Of a stretch of 64,000 nucleotides of DNA, positions 24,778 through 33,683 are shown piece after piece. The notes below the pieces were generated by a model, which worked only from the letters and a program-made list of their open reading frames with translations, ran no database searches and was not told the DNA's origin. The stretch is from Citrobacter arsenatis (GTDB lineage: Bacteria; Pseudomonadota; Gammaproteobacteria; Enterobacterales; Enterobacteriaceae). Positions within the stretch are counted from its first letter, which is position 1. The number at the start of each line of letters is the position of its first letter. Location: the NCBI RefSeq assembly GCF_004353845.1, contig NZ_CP037864.1, positions 4,402,001 to 4,466,000 of the forward strand. Direction: 5' to 3'. A program made the translations under genes and the position numbers.

Positions 24778-27066
24778 CTACGCTTTGGTCAGAGTAACCG
24801 GTACGCTTTTATACGCCGGAGTCAAACTCTGTGTGTCTACCGCTTCCAGCGAAAGCAGGACATTCGCTTCAGGCAGATAAGCACCTATTGAGCCCGCCGC
24901 CATGTTGTAAATCACCACCGTTAAACCGCACATAATGCGATCCGCGCAGGGCTGGCCGTTGTCGTCCAGCGCCTGCACGTTGACCACATCTCCCTGGCTC
25001 AAGCCACGGCTCGCCGCCTCTTCGGCGCTTAAAAACACCACATCCCGACGACCGGTAATTCCGCGATAGCGATCGTTCATACCATAAATAGTGGTGTTGT
25101 ACTGATCGTGGCTACGCAGCGTCGCCAGAACCAAGGCATCGGCAGGCTGATGTTCCCGCTCAACCGCCCGCTGATGGCTGACGATAAAGTTGGCTTTACC
25201 ATTCGCCGTTCGCCATTCACGGCGCGAAGCGGGCGTATCCATTCGAAATCCGCCCGGTTCGGCAATACGTGCGTTGTAATTGTGGAACGCGGGGATCACG
25301 GCTTCAATGGCGTCACGGATCAACGTGTAGTCCCCGGTTAACGCTTCCCAGTTTACCGGCGAAAGCGGCAGCGTGGCGCGCGCCATGCCCGCCACAATCG
25401 CGGGCTCCGATTTTAACCAACGAGAAGCCGGTTTCAGCGCGCCGCAGGAAGCGTGGACCATCGACATTGAATCTTCGACGGTGACTGACTGAATCCCCGT
25501 CGCCTGCATATCGCGCTCCGTTCTGCCTAATGCAGGCAGCAGGTAGCTATGTTTGGCCAGCAGCAAATGCGATCTGTTCAGCTTGGTCGCAACATGGACC
25601 TGCAGATCCAGATTTTTCATCGCTGCAAAGGTACGCTGCGGCTGCGGCATCGCCACCGCCAGATTGCCGCCCATGCAGATAAGCGCTTTTGCGTCTCCCC
25701 GCTCGATGGCCCGAATACTCTCCACGCTGGAGCGACCATGTTTGCGCAGAACGCGGATAGAGAAATGCGTCTCAAGGCGTTGCAGGAAATCTTCGGATGC
25801 CGCTTCGTTGATCCCCACGGAACGATCGCCCTGCACGTTAGAGTGACCGCGCAACGGGCAGATCCCTGCACCCGGCTTACCCATATTGCCTTTCAGCAGC
25901 AGCAGGTTTACCAGTTGCTGGACGTTCTCGGTGCCGTTTTTATGCTGGGTGATGCCCAATCCATAACAAACGATAGTGGCGCTGGATTTACTGTAGCTGT
26001 GCGCCAGGTCCTCCATCTGACTACGCGTCAGACCCGAGTCCTGTTCCAGCTCCGCCCAGTTATGCTGACGTAAGTCGTCATATAGCGCTGCATACCCCGC
26101 GGTATGCTCTTCGATAAACGCATGATCGAGAGTAGGCTGCTGATCCAGTAAGATCCGCGCTTCGTCCATTTCGATCAGCGCCTTCATTATGCCTTTGAGC
26201 AGCGAAGCATCACCGCCCATTTTTACCTGGTAATAGTCATTGCTCAGCTCCGTTGCCTGGCCGGTGAACATCTCTTTCGGGCTTTGCGGGAAGCTAAAGC
26301 GCTCAAGCCCCCTTTCGTTCAGCGGATTGATGGAGATAATTTTGGCCCCGCGTTTGGCAACGTCGCGTAGGGTGGTCAGCATACGTGGATGGTTAGTGCC
26401 GGGGTTATGCCCGATACAAATCACCAAATCGCAGTGGTCAAAATCATCCAGTTCAACGGTCCCTTTCCCAAGACCAATGGCTGGCGTTAACCCTGCGCTG
26501 GTTGGTCCGTGACACATATTTGAGCAGTCAGGGAAGTTGCTGCTGCCATATTCGCGGGCAAAAAGCTGATACAGGAACGCCGCCTCATTTGACGTTCTGC
26601 CGGAGGTGTAAAACTCAACCTGTTGTGCTGAGTCATAGCTGCGCAGACGCTCCCCGATCTCCCGGAAGGCGATATCCCAATCCACCGCCTGCCAGGTGTC
26701 TGACGCTGCATCGTATTTCATTGGATGCGTCAAACGACCGATATTTTCCAGCTCATAATCGCTGTAGTGCCAGAGTGTGGAAACCGGATGGCGGCTGAAA
26801 AATTCCGGTGACGCTTTCTTGCTGGTTGTCTCCCAGGAGACAGCCTTAACACCATTCTCACACAGCTCCATTGGCGCACGATGCCCTGGGTCCGGCCACG
26901 CACAGCCCGGACAATCGAACCCTTTCACCTGGTTCATTTTGAACATCGCGATAATATCGCGGGCGACAGCCTTTTGCGAAAACACCGAAGCAGTGACGGC
27001 TTTTACCGCGCCCCACCCACCCGCCGGGCCCTGATAACCGCTTACTCCTGGAACACCATTTTTCAT
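24778..27066 (-). CDS. FdhF/YdeP-family molybdopterin oxidoreductase
   Basis: 762 residues with the YdeP-type N-terminal motif DCPGCAWPD, which has two cysteines rather than a full four-cysteine cluster motif. The molybdopterin oxidoreductase core follows (FYTSGRTSNEAA, CHGPTSAGL, GHNPGTNHPRM, KGNMGKPGAGICPLRGHSN), then a molydopterin dinucleotide-binding C-terminal domain (NDRYRGITGRRDVVF). No Tat signal is present, so it is cytoplasmic. YdeP is linked to acid resistance in E. coli, but the substrate of this family is not established. No partner electron-transfer gene is adjacent. It is inserted between gss and yghU, which are neighbours in E. coli K-12. Confidence 0.9.
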   Translation of the reverse strand: MKNGVPGVSGYQGPAGGWGAVKAVTASVFSQKAVARDIIAMFKMNQVKGFDCPGCAWPDPGHRAPMELCENGVKAVSWETTSKKASPEFFSRHPVSTLWHYSDYELENIGRLTHPMKYDAASDTWQAVDWDIAFREIGERLRSYDSAQQVEFYTSGRTSNEAAFLYQLFAREYGSSNFPDCSNMCHGPTSAGLTPAIGLGKGTVELDDFDHCDLVICIGHNPGTNHPRMLTTLRDVAKRGAKIISINPLNERGLERFSFPQSPKEMFTGQATELSNDYYQVKMGGDASLLKGIMKALIEMDEARILLDQQPTLDHAFIEEHTAGYAALYDDLRQHNWAELEQDSGLTRSQMEDLAHSYSKSSATIVCYGLGITQHKNGTENVQQLVNLLLLKGNMGKPGAGICPLRGHSNVQGDRSVGINEAASEDFLQRLETHFSIRVLRKHGRSSVESIRAIERGDAKALICMGGNLAVAMPQPQRTFAAMKNLDLQVHVATKLNRSHLLLAKHSYLLPALGRTERDMQATGIQSVTVEDSMSMVHASCGALKPASRWLKSEPAIVAGMARATLPLSPVNWEALTGDYTLIRDAIEAVIPAFHNYNARIAEPGGFRMDTPASRREWRTANGKANFIVSHQRAVEREHQPADALVLATLRSHDQYNTTIYGMNDRYRGITGRRDVVFLSAEEAASRGLSQGDVVNVQALDDNGQPCADRIMCGLTVVIYNMAAGSIGAYLPEANVLLSLEAVDTQSLTPAYKSVPVTLTKA

Positions 27067-27284
27067 TATTACTGCTTAATCACCGCCAATTTTCAATGGT
27101 GAATACGGTAGCAATTTCCGTCCAACATTGATTTCCTCTTCATGGAGTACGGGCCGGGTACAATGAACGGGTTAGATTTATCTTCCCCTTTCAGCACAAA
27201 GCGACATAAAGTCCCAATCTGTTAAATTGAGTTCTACCTAACTGCTACACTGCATCAACACAACCACTCAGAAGGCAGGTCAAT

Positions 27285-28151
27285 ATGTCAGACAATACCT
27301 ATCAGCCCGCGAAAGTCTGGACGTGGGAAAAATCGAACGGCGGCGCATTCGCCAATATCAACCGTCCTGTTTCCGGTGCCACCCACGAAAAAACGCTGCC
27401 GGTTGGCAAGCATCCGCTGCAGCTCTATTCGCTGGGTACGCCAAACGGGCAGAAAGTGACGATTATGCTGGAGGAGCTGCTGGCGCAGGGCGTGAAGGGC
27501 GCAGAATATGATGCCTGGATTATCCGCATTGGTGATGGCGATCAGTTTTCCAGCGGCTTTGTCGAAGTGAATCCGAACTCGAAGATCCCAGCGCTGCGTG
27601 ACCACTCGCAAAACCCACCGGTTCGCGTATTCGAATCTGGCGCAATCCTGCTCTATCTGGCGGAAAAATATGGTTATTTCCTGCCGCAAGATTTGGCAAA
27701 GCGTACCGAAACGCTGAACTGGCTGTTCTGGCTACAAGGCGCGGCGCCGTTCCTCGGCGGTGGCTTTGGTCATTTCTATAACTATGCGCCGGTAAAAATT
27801 GAGTACGCTATTAATCGCTTCACCATGGAAGCCAAGCGCTTACTCGACGTGCTGGATAAGCAGTTAGCGCAGCATCAGTTTGTGGCCGGAGATGAATACA
27901 CCATTGCCGATATGGCTGTCTGGCCGTGGTTTGGCAATGTGGTGTTGGGCAACGTGTACGACGCGGCAGAATTCCTTGATGCAGGAAGCTACAAGCACGT
28001 GCAGCGCTGGGCAAAAGAGATTGCAGCGCGTCCGGCGGTTAAGCGTGGCCGTATTGTAAATCGCACTAACGGACCGCTGAACGAGCAGCTTCATGAACGC
28101 CATGACGCCAGCGACTTCGATACCAATACCGAAGATAAGCGACAGGCTTAA
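27285..28151 (+). CDS. yghU: GST-like disulfide-bond oxidoreductase YghU
   Basis: The 288-residue protein matches YghU: MSDNTYQPAKVWTWEKSNGG, a thioredoxin-fold N-terminal domain (LYSLGTPNGQKVTIMLEE) and an all-helical GST C-terminal domain ending near RIVNRTNGPLNEQLHERH. This family binds two glutathiones and reduces disulfides and organic peroxides. It is divergent from the molybdoenzyme gene and has a good ribosome site (AAGGCAGG). It is followed by a BIME and the convergent hyb operon. Confidence 0.96.
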   Translation: MSDNTYQPAKVWTWEKSNGGAFANINRPVSGATHEKTLPVGKHPLQLYSLGTPNGQKVTIMLEELLAQGVKGAEYDAWIIRIGDGDQFSSGFVEVNPNSKIPALRDHSQNPPVRVFESGAILLYLAEKYGYFLPQDLAKRTETLNWLFWLQGAAPFLGGGFGHFYNYAPVKIEYAINRFTMEAKRLLDVLDKQLAQHQFVAGDEYTIADMAVWPWFGNVVLGNVYDAAEFLDAGSYKHVQRWAKEIAARPAVKRGRIVNRTNGPLNEQLHERHDASDFDTNTEDKRQA

Positions 28152-28155
28152 CGTA

Positions 28156-28237
28156 AGATGCCGGATGGCGGCGCAAACGCCTTATCCGGCCTACATATAA
28201 GGCGCGGGCCTGATAAGCGCTGCGCCATCCGGTATAA
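28156..28237. repeat. BIME: pair of inverted REP palindromes
   Basis: Two head-to-head REP units, GCCGGATGGCGGCGCAAACG...CCTTATCCGGCCTAC and its inverted counterpart ending GCGCCATCCGGTAT, fill the gap between the convergent yghU and hybG ends. Such elements protect 3' ends and bind gyrase or IHF. Confidence 0.9.
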
Positions 28238-28239
28238 AA

Positions 28240-28488
28240 TCACGCGCTGGTGACGTCGTACTCCATACGGCGAAGTGCGTCTAACGTGGCTTTAGCTTCA
28301 TCTTCATCAATGATGCTCATGGCGAACCCTACGTGCACCAGCACCCATTGCCCGACCAGCTCAGCCGTATCACCTTCACAAATCAGGGCAATATTGACAT
28401 CTCGTTTGATGCCGCACACTTCAACCTGCGCAAGCTGGTGAATATCTTCACCAACGGCCAGAACCTGACCAGGGACTCCAATACACAT
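28240..28488 (-). CDS. hybG: Hydrogenase-2 maturation chaperone HybG (HypC family)
   Basis: 82 residues beginning MCIGVPGQVLAV, with the essential N-terminal Cys2 of the HypC/HybG family. HybG carries the Fe(CN)2CO group with HypD and delivers it to the HybC precursor. It is the last gene of the hyb operon, 29 bases after hybF. Its stop is next to a BIME that probably forms the 3' end of the transcript. Confidence 0.96.
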   Translation of the reverse strand: MCIGVPGQVLAVGEDIHQLAQVEVCGIKRDVNIALICEGDTAELVGQWVLVHVGFAMSIIDEDEAKATLDALRRMEYDVTSA

Positions 28489-28517
28489 ATCTGACTCCGC
28501 CCCATAGCAACTATGGG

Positions 28518-28859
28518 TTATTCGACTTCAATACTTTTCACTTTCAGTGAATCGCCTGCATCAACCCGCAGACGATCGCCCTGACACTGTGGACACTGCG
28601 CGTCATGCTGGGTGATTTCCACAACCTGACTGCAATCCCAGCACCATGCCTGGGCTGGTTTGTAATCAATATGCAGCTCACACCCCTGGGCCAGCGTCCC
28701 CTGACAGACGATGTCGAAACTGAAACGGACGGCGCTCTCTTCAACACAGGAGAGCGCCCCAATTTCCAGCCAAACGCCGGTTACACGTTTGACACCGTGC
28801 TGCTCTGCCTGCTGTTGAACAATCTCAACCGCACTCTGACAAAGGGACAGCTCATGCAT
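28518..28859 (-). CDS. hybF: Hydrogenase nickel-insertion accessory protein HybF (HypA family)
   Basis: 113 residues. The N-terminal MHEL supplies the nickel ligands (His2), and two zinc knuckle CxxC pairs (CWDC and CPQC) are visible near residues 73-95. HybF works with HypB to load nickel into HybC. Its start overlaps the end of hybE by eight bases, indicating tight coupling in the operon. Confidence 0.96.
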   Translation of the reverse strand: MHELSLCQSAVEIVQQQAEQHGVKRVTGVWLEIGALSCVEESAVRFSFDIVCQGTLAQGCELHIDYKPAQAWCWDCSQVVEITQHDAQCPQCQGDRLRVDAGDSLKVKSIEVE

Positions 28860-29340
28860 TTTCGCAGTTCCGACGACCCAGCAGCAGCGCGCGGCGATTT
28901 AGCTGCGGCGCATTCGGATCGCTTACCGGCAGCGACAACAGCATGCGCGCGCAATCGTCAGTCAGACGCACACCTTCTTGCGCCGACATACTGTGCGAAA
29001 GCGGCGACATCAGCGAACAAGAGAGGTATTGCGATACGCCTTCCAGCTCGCCAACGGTAAAGGTCATCTCGCCATACGGCAGACGCAGCCCGATTTTTTC
29101 GCTGACTTTGCGCATCGGCCAGATCTGTTCCGGTCCGGGGAAAATCAGTGCGCTGAGCATCCAGGGTGTGATAACACACCCCGTCCACTGTCCTTCAAAC
29201 AGCGTAAAATCAGAGACATATACCGGCATGTTCGGATGCAGGAAAGAGAGATCGTGCATCGAACGCCGGGCAACCTCTTCAAACGCCGCCTGAATCTGCA
29301 TCTTCGGGGCCGTCTGAAAGCCGACAAACTCCTCAGACAT
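28852..29340 (-). CDS. hybE: Hydrogenase-2 Tat-proofreading chaperone HybE
   Basis: 162 residues matching HybE (FEEVARRSMHDLSFLHP, VYVSDFTLFEGQWTG). It binds the Tat signal of HybO until assembly with HybC is complete. The open frame extends to 29415, but the start at 29340 (MSEEFVGFQTAPK) gives the family length of 162 and overlaps the hybD stop by eight bases, so I use it. Confidence 0.95.
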   Translation of the reverse strand: MSEEFVGFQTAPKMQIQAAFEEVARRSMHDLSFLHPNMPVYVSDFTLFEGQWTGCVITPWMLSALIFPGPEQIWPMRKVSEKIGLRLPYGEMTFTVGELEGVSQYLSCSLMSPLSHSMSAQEGVRLTDDCARMLLSLPVSDPNAPQLNRRALLLGRRNCENA

Positions 29341-29827
29341 GAGCCGCCTCCCGAGGGATCGCTTCAACGCCTGATTCACGAAGCGCGGCAAGAACCTGCT
29401 CAAGCGCAGGTTCAATCATCGCTTCAACCGTTGGCGTTAGCCCGATATGCGGTTCCAGCGATTCCGGAATAATACCGACTAAAGTCAGTTTTTTCGGAAA
29501 CTCGCCGGTAAAACGCAGGGCCGACAATACGTCGGCCAGGCCAAGCTGGTGCGGTGAGATTTTGTTGGTAAACAGCGCCGGGATCTCTTCATCCCGCAGG
29601 ACCATCATCGTTCCTGGCGCGTTTTTCTTCGACACAATGGCGTCAGCAATGATCAGATGATCCCTGTTCGCCATATCGCCGAGAAGCTCCATCCCAGCCG
29701 TACCACCGTCCAGAACATCAACAAAGTCTGGCAGGATGTACCGTTGCTCTAATGCCTCAACGATACGCACCCCGATGGCTTCGTCGGTCAGCAAAATATT
29801 GCCGACCCCTAAGACTAATATCCGCAT
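29333..29827 (-). CDS. hybD: Hydrogenase-2 maturation endopeptidase HybD
   Basis: 164 residues beginning MRILVLGVGNILLTDEAIGVR, with the nickel-sensing acidic and histidine residues of the M52 peptidase family (E16-region, D62-region, H93-region). It removes the C-terminal tail of HybC after nickel insertion. Its start shares one base with the hybC stop. Confidence 0.96.
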   Translation of the reverse strand: MRILVLGVGNILLTDEAIGVRIVEALEQRYILPDFVDVLDGGTAGMELLGDMANRDHLIIADAIVSKKNAPGTMMVLRDEEIPALFTNKISPHQLGLADVLSALRFTGEFPKKLTLVGIIPESLEPHIGLTPTVEAMIEPALEQVLAALRESGVEAIPREAAHV

Positions 29828-31530
29828 TACAGAACCTTAACTGAGACCACTTCGTTCCCGTCAACGTCCACCACATGCACCGCACATGACATACAAGGGT
29901 CGAAGGAGTGAATGGTACGAACCACTTCCAGCGGTTTGTTTGGATCGGCAATCGGCGTACCTACCAGCGAGCGCTCATATGGTCCCACTTCATCATTAAA
30001 GTTACGTGGGCCAGAGTTCCAGGTTGACGGTACAACCGCCTGGTAGTTGCTGATAATGCCGTCTTTAATCACCATCCAGTGAGACAGCATACCGCGCGGT
30101 GCTTCGAGGAAGCCAACACCTTTGAATTCGCCCGTTGCCGGAATATCCGGTTTCACGAAGGTAGTGTGGTCGCCTTTACCGATATTCACAATCAGCGCGT
30201 TGTACTGATCCTGCAGAACGTTCTGCAGTTCACAGCAGTGAACGGTACGGCCAATAATACGGCCCAACGTAGAGTGCAACTGCGACACTTCGATAGTTTT
30301 ACCGGTCAGCTTGGTGTAAATCGCGATGATTTCATTCAGTTTGGCATGGGTAGACTCGCGTTTGGCCGCCAGTTTACACAGCATGTTGGCCAGCGGACCC
30401 ACTTCAACCGTTTTACCGTAGAAGGTTGGCGCTTTAACCCAGGAATATTTGCCGTCATCTGACCAACCGGTGTAATCAGGAACCGTTGTGCCTTCCCACG
30501 GAGCCTGCGGCGCTTCGTCTTTGTACCACGCGTGTTTCGCACTCTCCTGAATCCCTTTGATCAGGTATTCATCGGAGTGAGAGGTGATCGGACGATAGGT
30601 CGACAGATCTTCATTGGTGATGTAACCACCCGGGAACAGGAAGCTGCCGTTTTTACCGTCAGTCGGGAATTCCGGCGCGCTCAGGTAGTTAACCGCCCCC
30701 TGACCACGTTCCAGCCACTCAGGGTAGAACGCCGCAATCACCGCAGTATCGACCTTGTAAACCTGCTCAACGAAGTCGCTCAGCTTATCGATGAAGGACT
30801 TGATATACATCAGGCGTTCAAGGTTCAGCACGCCGAGGCCGTCGAGATTAATTGGGTTAGCAACCCCCCCTACCGCCAGGTTCTGGATGTGCGGCGTTTT
30901 ACCGCCCAACAGCGCTACAACGCGGTTGGCATCACGCTGGCATTCCAGCGCCTGCAGGTAGTGAGCGACCGCAATCAGGTTCACTTCCGGCGGCAGCTGC
31001 ATTGCCGGGTGCCCCCAGCAACCGTTGGCAAAAATGCCTAACTGACCGCTGGCGACAAGATCTTTAATCTTGTTCTGAACCTTGGTGAACTCTTCTGCGC
31101 TGTTCAGGTGCCAGGAGGACACGCCGTTCAGCATAGCAGATGCTTTCGCTGGGTCGGCTTTCAGGGCAGAGGTGATATCCACCCAGTCCAGCGCAGACAA
31201 CTGATAGAAGTGAACAATGTGGTCATGCGTGGTATGCGCAGCGAGAATGATGTTACGGATATACTGTGCGTTCACCGGAACATCAATATTCAGCGCGCTT
31301 TCTGCTGCACGAACGGAAGAGATAGCGTGAGTGGTCGTACAAACGCCACAGATGCGCTGCACAATCATCCAGGCATCGCGCGGATCGCGGTTTTTCACGA
31401 TCTCTTCCATGCCGCGCCACATGGTCCCGGAAGCCCATGCTTTAGATACCACGCCATTTTCGATTTCGCAGTCGATGCGTAAATGACCCTCAATACGGGT
31501 TACCGGATCAATAGTAATTCTCTGGCTCAT
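29827..31530 (-). CDS. hybC: Hydrogenase-2 large subunit HybC (NiFe)
   Basis: 567 residues with both nickel-binding cysteine pairs: RICGVCTTTHA near the N-terminus and DPCMSCAVH near the C-terminus. A 15-residue tail (VVDVDGNEVVSVKVL) follows the last histidine and is the piece HybD cleaves. The protein carries the NiFe site that oxidises hydrogen or evolves it reversibly. It is exported as a complex on the Tat signal of HybO. It overlaps hybB by four bases. Confidence 0.97.
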   Translation of the reverse strand: MSQRITIDPVTRIEGHLRIDCEIENGVVSKAWASGTMWRGMEEIVKNRDPRDAWMIVQRICGVCTTTHAISSVRAAESALNIDVPVNAQYIRNIILAAHTTHDHIVHFYQLSALDWVDITSALKADPAKASAMLNGVSSWHLNSAEEFTKVQNKIKDLVASGQLGIFANGCWGHPAMQLPPEVNLIAVAHYLQALECQRDANRVVALLGGKTPHIQNLAVGGVANPINLDGLGVLNLERLMYIKSFIDKLSDFVEQVYKVDTAVIAAFYPEWLERGQGAVNYLSAPEFPTDGKNGSFLFPGGYITNEDLSTYRPITSHSDEYLIKGIQESAKHAWYKDEAPQAPWEGTTVPDYTGWSDDGKYSWVKAPTFYGKTVEVGPLANMLCKLAAKRESTHAKLNEIIAIYTKLTGKTIEVSQLHSTLGRIIGRTVHCCELQNVLQDQYNALIVNIGKGDHTTFVKPDIPATGEFKGVGFLEAPRGMLSHWMVIKDGIISNYQAVVPSTWNSGPRNFNDEVGPYERSLVGTPIADPNKPLEVVRTIHSFDPCMSCAVHVVDVDGNEVVSVKVL

Positions 31531-32705
31531 GCTTTGCTCGCCTCATGACGATTTTGATCGTTTTGTTTTAAAGGAGGAAGTATCGGCAGTAGACGAATGA
31601 GTACGATGTATGCACAAATCTCAATAGCCACAAAACCAATAGAAATCAACAGTTCTTCCCAGGTCGGGAAGTAGTGGTAGCCACCACCAGGATTGAACGC
31701 CACCAGCGAATAGGACAGACGCCATGTCGCACAACCCAGCAATGCGCTCAACGCAGACAGATACAACATGCGCGAGTCATTGCGCAGCTTAGTGACGCGC
31801 AGCACCACCAGCGGGAAGACCATCAGCACGACTTCAAGCCAGAACATCAGGGAGTAAAGATCGCCTGAGAACGCATAGGACAGCTTGTCGCGATAGATCA
31901 GTTCGCCAAAGCGCAGAACCACGAAAATCGCCAGCAGCACGCTGATGGTATTTGTCAGCTTGATGAACAAACTTTTCTCGTCCGGACCGTTACCTTTCAG
32001 ACCGGCTTGTACCAACGAGCCTTCAAAGATGACGATCGAGAAGCCCATAATAAAGGCGGTTAATACTGAGAAAAGCGGCAGCATTTCATAAGCTTGCCAG
32101 AGCGGATGCACCTTATAACCCGCAGAAATCATCAATGAACCCATTGAAGACTGGTGCATGGTTGGCAGCAATGCGCCGAGGGCAATAATAAAGAACATCA
32201 CTTTATTCAAACGCTTGAGAGAAACTTTCCACCCCAGACGTTCAAACAGAGCCGGAGCAAATTCCAGCGCCATGATGCCGATATAGATAGTCATACAGAC
32301 CGCCGTTTCGAACAGTACCGAGTTCACGTTGAAGTGACCCGGAATGTAGAAATACGGCAGGTTCCAGTAACGACCGACGTCAATGGTGATCGACAGACCG
32401 CCCAGCGAGTAGCCAAACAGGCTCGCCAGCAACGCCGGGCGTACCAGCGGATGATATTGCCCTCTGTTGAAAACATACACCGCCCACGCCAGCGCCCAAC
32501 CGCCGCACGCGAAGCCAGTACCAATCAACAGGTCAAACGCGATCCATACACCCCATGGGAAACCGCCGTTCAGATCGGAGACTGAGCCCAATCCGAAGAC
32601 CAGACGTTTCACGATCAGGAGCATACACAGGACGATAAGCGGCCCAAAAATAATGACCGGTTTGCTGATTATTTTTCCGCCCAGCGGTTTAGGATCATGA
32701 CTCAT
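31527..32705 (-). CDS. hybB: Hydrogenase-2 membrane subunit HybB
   Basis: A 392-residue NrfD/PsrC-like protein with about ten transmembrane helices and no haem ligands expected. It links hydrogenase-2 to the quinone pool. I use the ATG at 32705 (MSHDPKPLGGKIISKPV), which matches E. coli HybB and overlaps hybA by 11 bases. The frame extends five codons further upstream, where the sequence is not conserved. Confidence 0.96.
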   Translation of the reverse strand: MSHDPKPLGGKIISKPVIIFGPLIVLCMLLIVKRLVFGLGSVSDLNGGFPWGVWIAFDLLIGTGFACGGWALAWAVYVFNRGQYHPLVRPALLASLFGYSLGGLSITIDVGRYWNLPYFYIPGHFNVNSVLFETAVCMTIYIGIMALEFAPALFERLGWKVSLKRLNKVMFFIIALGALLPTMHQSSMGSLMISAGYKVHPLWQAYEMLPLFSVLTAFIMGFSIVIFEGSLVQAGLKGNGPDEKSLFIKLTNTISVLLAIFVVLRFGELIYRDKLSYAFSGDLYSLMFWLEVVLMVFPLVVLRVTKLRNDSRMLYLSALSALLGCATWRLSYSLVAFNPGGGYHYFPTWEELLISIGFVAIEICAYIVLIRLLPILPPLKQNDQNRHEASKA

Positions 32706-33681
32706 GATCGTCTCCTCCATCGTGATGGTCGTTTTTCGTGTTACGACGAACCAGCACGGTTAAGCCCGCCAGCGCAGCCAGGGGTAATATCATGCCCTTA
32801 TACAGGGAATGTTGAACATGTTCGGAACGCGCACCGGTCGAAAGATCATCCAGTTTAGGCAGATCCAAATCCTCGTAAGGAACACCGGTCAGCACCATAA
32901 CCTGGGTACCTCCCCCCTCTTTCTCACCGTACAAATGGGGGTAATACTTCGGAACTGTATGCAGATAGGTATCACCTGCTTTCACCGTCTGACGCGGATA
33001 GTGGTATTCGCTGCCAGGCTTCAGCGCGAGACGTTTTTTCGCCTCAGCCATCAGCTCTTCACGCGTACCAAAAATCACCGCACCGGCAGGGCATACTTCA
33101 ACACAACCCGGTAAACCGCCTTTGTCCAGACGCTCAACGCCTTTCTGATTACACAGTTCACACTTGTGAAGCGCACCAAACGGGTTGTTGTAGTCGTACT
33201 TAGGCACGTTGTATGGGCAGGCGACCATGCAGTAACGACAGCCGGTGCAGACATCTTTGTCATAGTGGACGATGCCGGTTTTCGGATCTTTCTTCAGCGC
33301 GGAGACCGGGCAAACGGAGACACAGTTCGGATCGACACAGTGCATGCACTGCTTCTTAATGTAGGCGTAGCCATTTTCTTCCTGGTCTTTGTTAACGCCT
33401 GTTCCGCTACGCCACACCTGGATGATGTTATTGGTATATGGAGACAGTTTGTCGTTGTTCGACCAGGTCTGCTCGCCTTCCGGGTTACGCGCCGGGAAGT
33501 TGATATCCTGACACTTGGTGACACAGGCCTGGCAGCCTACGCACAGCGTCGAGTCATAGAGCATCCCTAAAGAACCCGGGATCGGCGGACGGTTTTCTGC
33601 AGCCGCATGGCTGATGGACGGCGCAGCGCCCAACAGCAATGCCCCGCTGGAGGCTGCTTTAATAAAGTTACGTCTGTTCAC
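32695..33681 (-). CDS. hybA: Hydrogenase-2 iron-sulfur electron-transfer subunit HybA
   Basis: 328 residues with a Tat-type signal (NRRNFIKAASSGALLLG) and four ferredoxin cysteine clusters (CVGCQACVTKC, CMHCVDPNC, CTGCRYCMVACP, CELCNQKG). A C-terminal membrane helix (LPLAALAGLTVLV) follows. It passes electrons from HybO to HybB at the periplasmic face. Its start lies two bases after the hybO stop. Confidence 0.96.
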   Translation of the reverse strand: MNRRNFIKAASSGALLLGAAPSISHAAAENRPPIPGSLGMLYDSTLCVGCQACVTKCQDINFPARNPEGEQTWSNNDKLSPYTNNIIQVWRSGTGVNKDQEENGYAYIKKQCMHCVDPNCVSVCPVSALKKDPKTGIVHYDKDVCTGCRYCMVACPYNVPKYDYNNPFGALHKCELCNQKGVERLDKGGLPGCVEVCPAGAVIFGTREELMAEAKKRLALKPGSEYHYPRQTVKAGDTYLHTVPKYYPHLYGEKEGGGTQVMVLTGVPYEDLDLPKLDDLSTGARSEHVQHSLYKGMILPLAALAGLTVLVRRNTKNDHHDGGDDHES

Positions 33682-33683
33682 GG

